Assembly (NCBI GenBank): GCA_963966185.1
Contig: CAWZYM010000388.1
Span: 186,001-250,000 of the forward strand
Reading direction: 5' to 3'
From: Rhabditoides inermis
Taxonomy: Eukaryota; Nematoda; Chromadorea; Rhabditida; Rhabditidae
DNA: 64,000 nt
This document shows positions 60,448-64,000 of the stretch, piece after piece. The translations under genes were made by a program, and so were the position numbers. Under the pieces are notes generated by a model. It made no database searches and had not been told where the DNA came from. It saw nothing but the letters and a program-made list of their open reading frames with translations. How positions within the stretch are numbered: position 1 is the first letter of the stretch; every line of letters begins with the position of its first letter.

Positions 60448-63400
60448 CATATTTGAAGCAATTGTGGATTGTATCGATAATATTTTTTCTGACGGGTTTC
60501 GATGCTGAGAATGGCCAACATCCCTTTACTCCCTTTCCATGGTCGCGCGTTGCCTCGCGTATCATATCTGCCCATTAGATCTCCTGCCTCCACTACCCCC
60601 TCTCTCCCTCCCTCTCCCTCTCTCGCACCTTGTAATTACTCACTCGCCGCCCATCCCACCACTCACACTCTCACCATCACCTCCATGAACTTCCGATACT
60701 CGGCCGTGATAAAAGGCGTGGGGTGGATTTGAGCGATCAGCTGTTTCGACTTATGACGTCACCGGGTCGTTTTCCGGTCAGGGAGTCTAATCCCGGCAAC
60801 CATCTGCCGTCGTCTAACCACTGGGTACAGTACTGATCTCGGTATCTCGGAACTGGAAATGTGTTTCTCTCTCACGAGTCATAGCAAAATGCGCAATCTG
60901 TCAATTATGTGGGTGTGCGATTGCATAATGGTGTGAAGAGCAGTGGGCAGTGGTGAGCTCGGGTCACATCGCCATGTCCCCTCGAGATCAGATTTCCGCC
61001 TTGCAATACCATGTGAGCAGTGTGGGTGGTTGAATCGTTGAATAGAGAATAGCTGGGTCCCGGTTTCCCATATATTCACCCCTGTGCTCCCCTTTCAGTC
61101 TACCGCCGCCCTCCGCTCACTTCATTCCACTCCCAGCTGACTCATCACTGAGTCACCCCAATTGCATTAGCCGTCCGTTCCCAATTCGAGCCACCTCTCC
61201 ATTCGTGGATGCTTTATGATCGCCAACACTGTGAGCCCACACAAATCTCATCGCCCTTTTATTTCCAGCCGCCAGATCCCCGCTTTGATTCGGGCGGTCG
61301 AGAATCACGCAATATGTTCGAGAAGGGTGCTAATTGGTCGGCCTGTCGAGACAGAAGGCGCATTTCTCTCGCCGCCTCTCTCACCCCCACCCACTCACCC
61401 TCTCTATCTCTCCACCCCTCACCCTCTCTCACTGCCGGCGCACGATCGGCTTGCTTTGAATGGCTAAGTACCTACTACGGAAGCGGTCACACAGGGAGCG
61501 GCACCCTCCCGATTGCTGGCGCCCCGCATATTTCGGCATCGCCTCAGGGCATTCTCTCTCGCGCTTCCCTGGGAGATCCGCAATATGTGCGCTCTCTAAC
61601 CGGGCAGCTGTCCCGAACGGATTACAAGAACCGTTTAATTAATCATCGTCATCAAACCAAAGGGGAGAGGGGGTTGGTGGTCCACGGGGCCGGATATTGA
61701 ATGACACAAGAAGGGATTGGCATGAAGAGAAACGGGGAGAGTGCGCGAGAGGCGGAGGAAGGCATTATCTCCCGTTCCATTCAGGTGCGACCTGCAACAA
61801 TACACCCTCGAGCCAAGGTGGCAATTGGCAAGGTAAACACCGCCTCACACAGTCAACAACTTGAAGAGCCCGTTTCTCAGCCATGCATTTGGTAGGCAGG
61901 CGTATAGGGGTAATGTGACCAGTGGCAGGGCAAACACACTAGAGAGGGCATTTCTCCCCCTCTCAATCATATCACAAACAGTGAGGGAGAGGAGGGGAGA
62001 ATAACTGAGACGAGCTTATGCGATCAGGTCAGATGAGAGAGAGGGTGGAAGGAAGAGAGACGGCAGAGGGCAAATAGGGATGAGCCGATATGCATTGTTA
62101 CAGTCCGAGCGCAGCCAAGCAAGTATATTAATCAAGGCATTAGCCGGAGTGAGAAGCGATCTAATCTTTCAGTGGATTAGATTATGCGCGGCAAATGCCT
62201 CGGCTTATATTCGCATCCATACGTCACATACGAATACATCGAAAAGAACAGTGAAAAAAGTGCAACGTTATTTACAAGATTATGATGTCCTCTCTTAACT
62301 CAAAATAGAATCTTTTGATAACCACATTTTTAAATAGCGAAAATGTTATTGCCAGGCTATACATCAAACATACAATTGTTCACTCAAATGTATGCTCTTA
62401 CATACTTATAGAACAGACCGTAACCCGATGATAATCATTTCAAAGAGCTCTTGTCCAAACGAGCCCTCACATCCTCTCTCTCTCCCCCCCCCTCTCCCTT
62501 CCCTTGTCACCACACGTTACTACTGCAGTCATTATGAGTGCATTTCGCTGCATTTCCGCCGCCCCCAACGCATTCAACTGTGAATTGCGCCCCTCCAACA
62601 CAGAGCAGCCACAAAGCGCAGGCTAGACAGAGGGTGGAAGAGAGCGGGTAGATGGCAGAGAGGCAGGGAGGAGGGGTTGGAGAAGGAGCAGTGCGTAGTG
62701 AGAGGGGGGGAGAAGAAGAGATGGCTTCTTCTACTCTCTGCATAAAAGAGTAGCAGCGAGTGACCAACTATCTATCCCCCCCCTCTCTCTCTGTCCTTGT
62801 TGATTGTGAGTGCAGAGAGAGGGGAGAGAGTGCGCGGGGAGGGTTGTGGTGTGAAGGGGCCATTACTGTCACAATGTCACAATCAGTGAGCGTCACACTC
62901 GACTGTGCCCTTGCGCCGCCGCTGGGCCGTCGTGCGCGCATTGTCTTCTCCTAGTGCCCTCACTTGTCCCCGCACACCACCTTCGAGTGTGTCTGTACAT
63001 GAATGCATGCTGCCTCTTCTCGAGTGAGTGCCGCCAGATGCCAGATGGCTTCATGTCGCCGCCCTCCCTCCACGCATCCGCCCAATAAATCTCGCGCGTC
63101 TTATTAGGCAATCCCGGCCTATCCTTCCCTCCTCTTCTCTTTTTATGTGGGAGCGAGTGCGGCGAGAGTGAGTGACTCCGGATCATCATTACCGTACGGC
63201 TGTTCATCCGGTAATTGCTACACCGTGCGGCGCACTTGATGCTCGATTAGGCGGCGGTGGCTTGGAGTGTGTGGATGATGGCTGCGTGTGCGTGTGCATG
63301 TCTGCCCGTTCACAGCAGGTGCCAGTCATCCGATCTGCCTCTCTCAGCCACACCAGGACAGGTGTCGGGAGGCGCTAAAAGCGCGCCTAATTATTTCCGT

Positions 63401-64000
63401 TCACATCCATTAGAGATCTTATCTCGGGAGACAAGGGCGTGTTTTGGGTGGACGCAATTCCCCAGTGGGGTGTGAATAGGGTGAGGATGCCGTAAAATCC
63501 GCGAGGTCTCACCTTGCGCGGCGGCTGCGAATTGAGCCCCGATTCGGACTGCGCTTCCTCTCATCTCGCCGCCCGTTTACAATCTGTTGACCCGCAATGA
63601 CCGGAAATTGAAGGGCCCCGGAGAAATGGTGGGCAATATTGGGAATAGAGAAAGAGGGCAGGGCTTGCCTAGCACCCTGGGTAGTCTCGGGATGAGCTGG
63701 CAAGGCGGTAGATGGATATCACTGATATGCGAGAAACACCTGTAAATCACGGTCTCTCCTCTCGCCGATCCGACAACGCAATCTCAGAGAGCAATCTCCG
63801 AAAGGTATTATGATATATGCTGTGAATCATGCTATTCCCTCTCCCCCTCTCCCATCACACACCCTCGAAAAGAGAACATGGGACAGGACACGGTTCTCGC
63901 CTTATGAGGGATGAGCTGATAGACAGAGTCGCGTGCACTCGTGGGCTGAGTATCGCGCCAAGTAGCCGCTCCCTCTCGCCCTCGGCCCTCTCCTCCCGCC
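60448..64000. other. Gene-free 3.5-kb interval at the window end
   Basis: GC-richer, with many CT/GA and poly-C stretches and a tRNA-like copy near 60.8 kb. Open frames here are low complexity and lack linked splice sites. Scattered TAATTA motifs (for example near 63388) and short AT/GC-mixed blocks could be regulatory sequence of a gene beyond 64 kb, but nothing is proven. Confidence 0.5.
60766..60833 (-). repeat. Degenerate tRNA-like sequence
   Basis: On the minus strand TACTGTACCCAGTGGTTAGA (A-box-like, again starting ACTGT) is followed by GGGATTAGACTCC, a mutated B box. Confidence 0.45.

Overview
The window is nuclear DNA of a small-genome animal, most likely a nematode. Genes are compact and cut into many short exons (about 50-200 bp) by mostly short GT-AG introns. 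Several start codons lie just behind an intron-like polypyrimidine-AG with no upstream exon (18091, 41509, 54488, 57349), as expected for spliced-leader trans-splicing. A transthyretin-like secreted protein, an Argonaute resembling the worm-specific clade and an RSEF-1-type EF-hand/Rab protein also point to nematodes. The very small exons and many CT/GA, poly-C and tRNA-like repeats would suit a diplogastrid-like genome, but that is only a guess.

Layout. 0-6 kb: RAPGEF1/C3G-like exchange factor (+). 6.7-8.9 kb: secreted protein with two VWA domains (+). 9.3-13.5 kb: Argonaute (-). 13.7-17.6 kb: repeat-rich interval with a small TA-flanked MITE, two copies of a ~190-bp dispersed repeat, a decayed fragment of a CHD7/kismet-type helicase and a TAA/TTA microsatellite. 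18.1-19.5 kb: MXRA7-like membrane protein (+). 20.3-21.7 kb: tetraspanin (-). 24.3-26.2 kb: F-box-like protein (+). 26.7-28.5 kb: orphan 7TM protein (+). 29.5-36.2 kb: 12-exon aminergic GPCR (-), one intron of which holds ~700 bp of an AGGGAG hexamer. 36.2-41.5 kb: AT-rich intergenic DNA with a foldback element and GC-rich palindromes. 41.5-42.8 kb: multi-copy neuropeptide-like precursor (+). 43.3-47.6 kb: RASEF/RSEF-1 (+). 48.5-49.5 kb: small prepropeptide with a CRWKLC ring (+), followed by a TIR element. 50.5-54.5 kb: TXNDC11-like multi-thioredoxin protein (-), divergent from a tail-anchored coiled-coil protein (54.8-56.5 kb, +). 57.3-58.8 kb: aldo-keto reductase (+). 59.0-59.3 kb: uncertain small gene (-). 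59.9-60.4 kb: transthyretin-like protein (+). 60.4-64 kb: GC-rich, CT-rich DNA with no recognisable gene.

The genes do not form a pathway or operon. Loosely grouped by theme, there are two candidate peptide hormones and two 7TM receptors, ER/secretory factors, small-GTPase signalling (a RapGEF and a Rab-like protein) and RNA silencing. The most interesting items are the FD/FMTD peptide precursor, the urotensin-II-like cyclic peptide, the helicase relic and a family of tRNA-derived heads ending in the same ACTGT motif. Gene models were assembled by eye from reading frames, splice sites and family motifs. Exon ends are reliable where phases are stated to close and approximate elsewhere.
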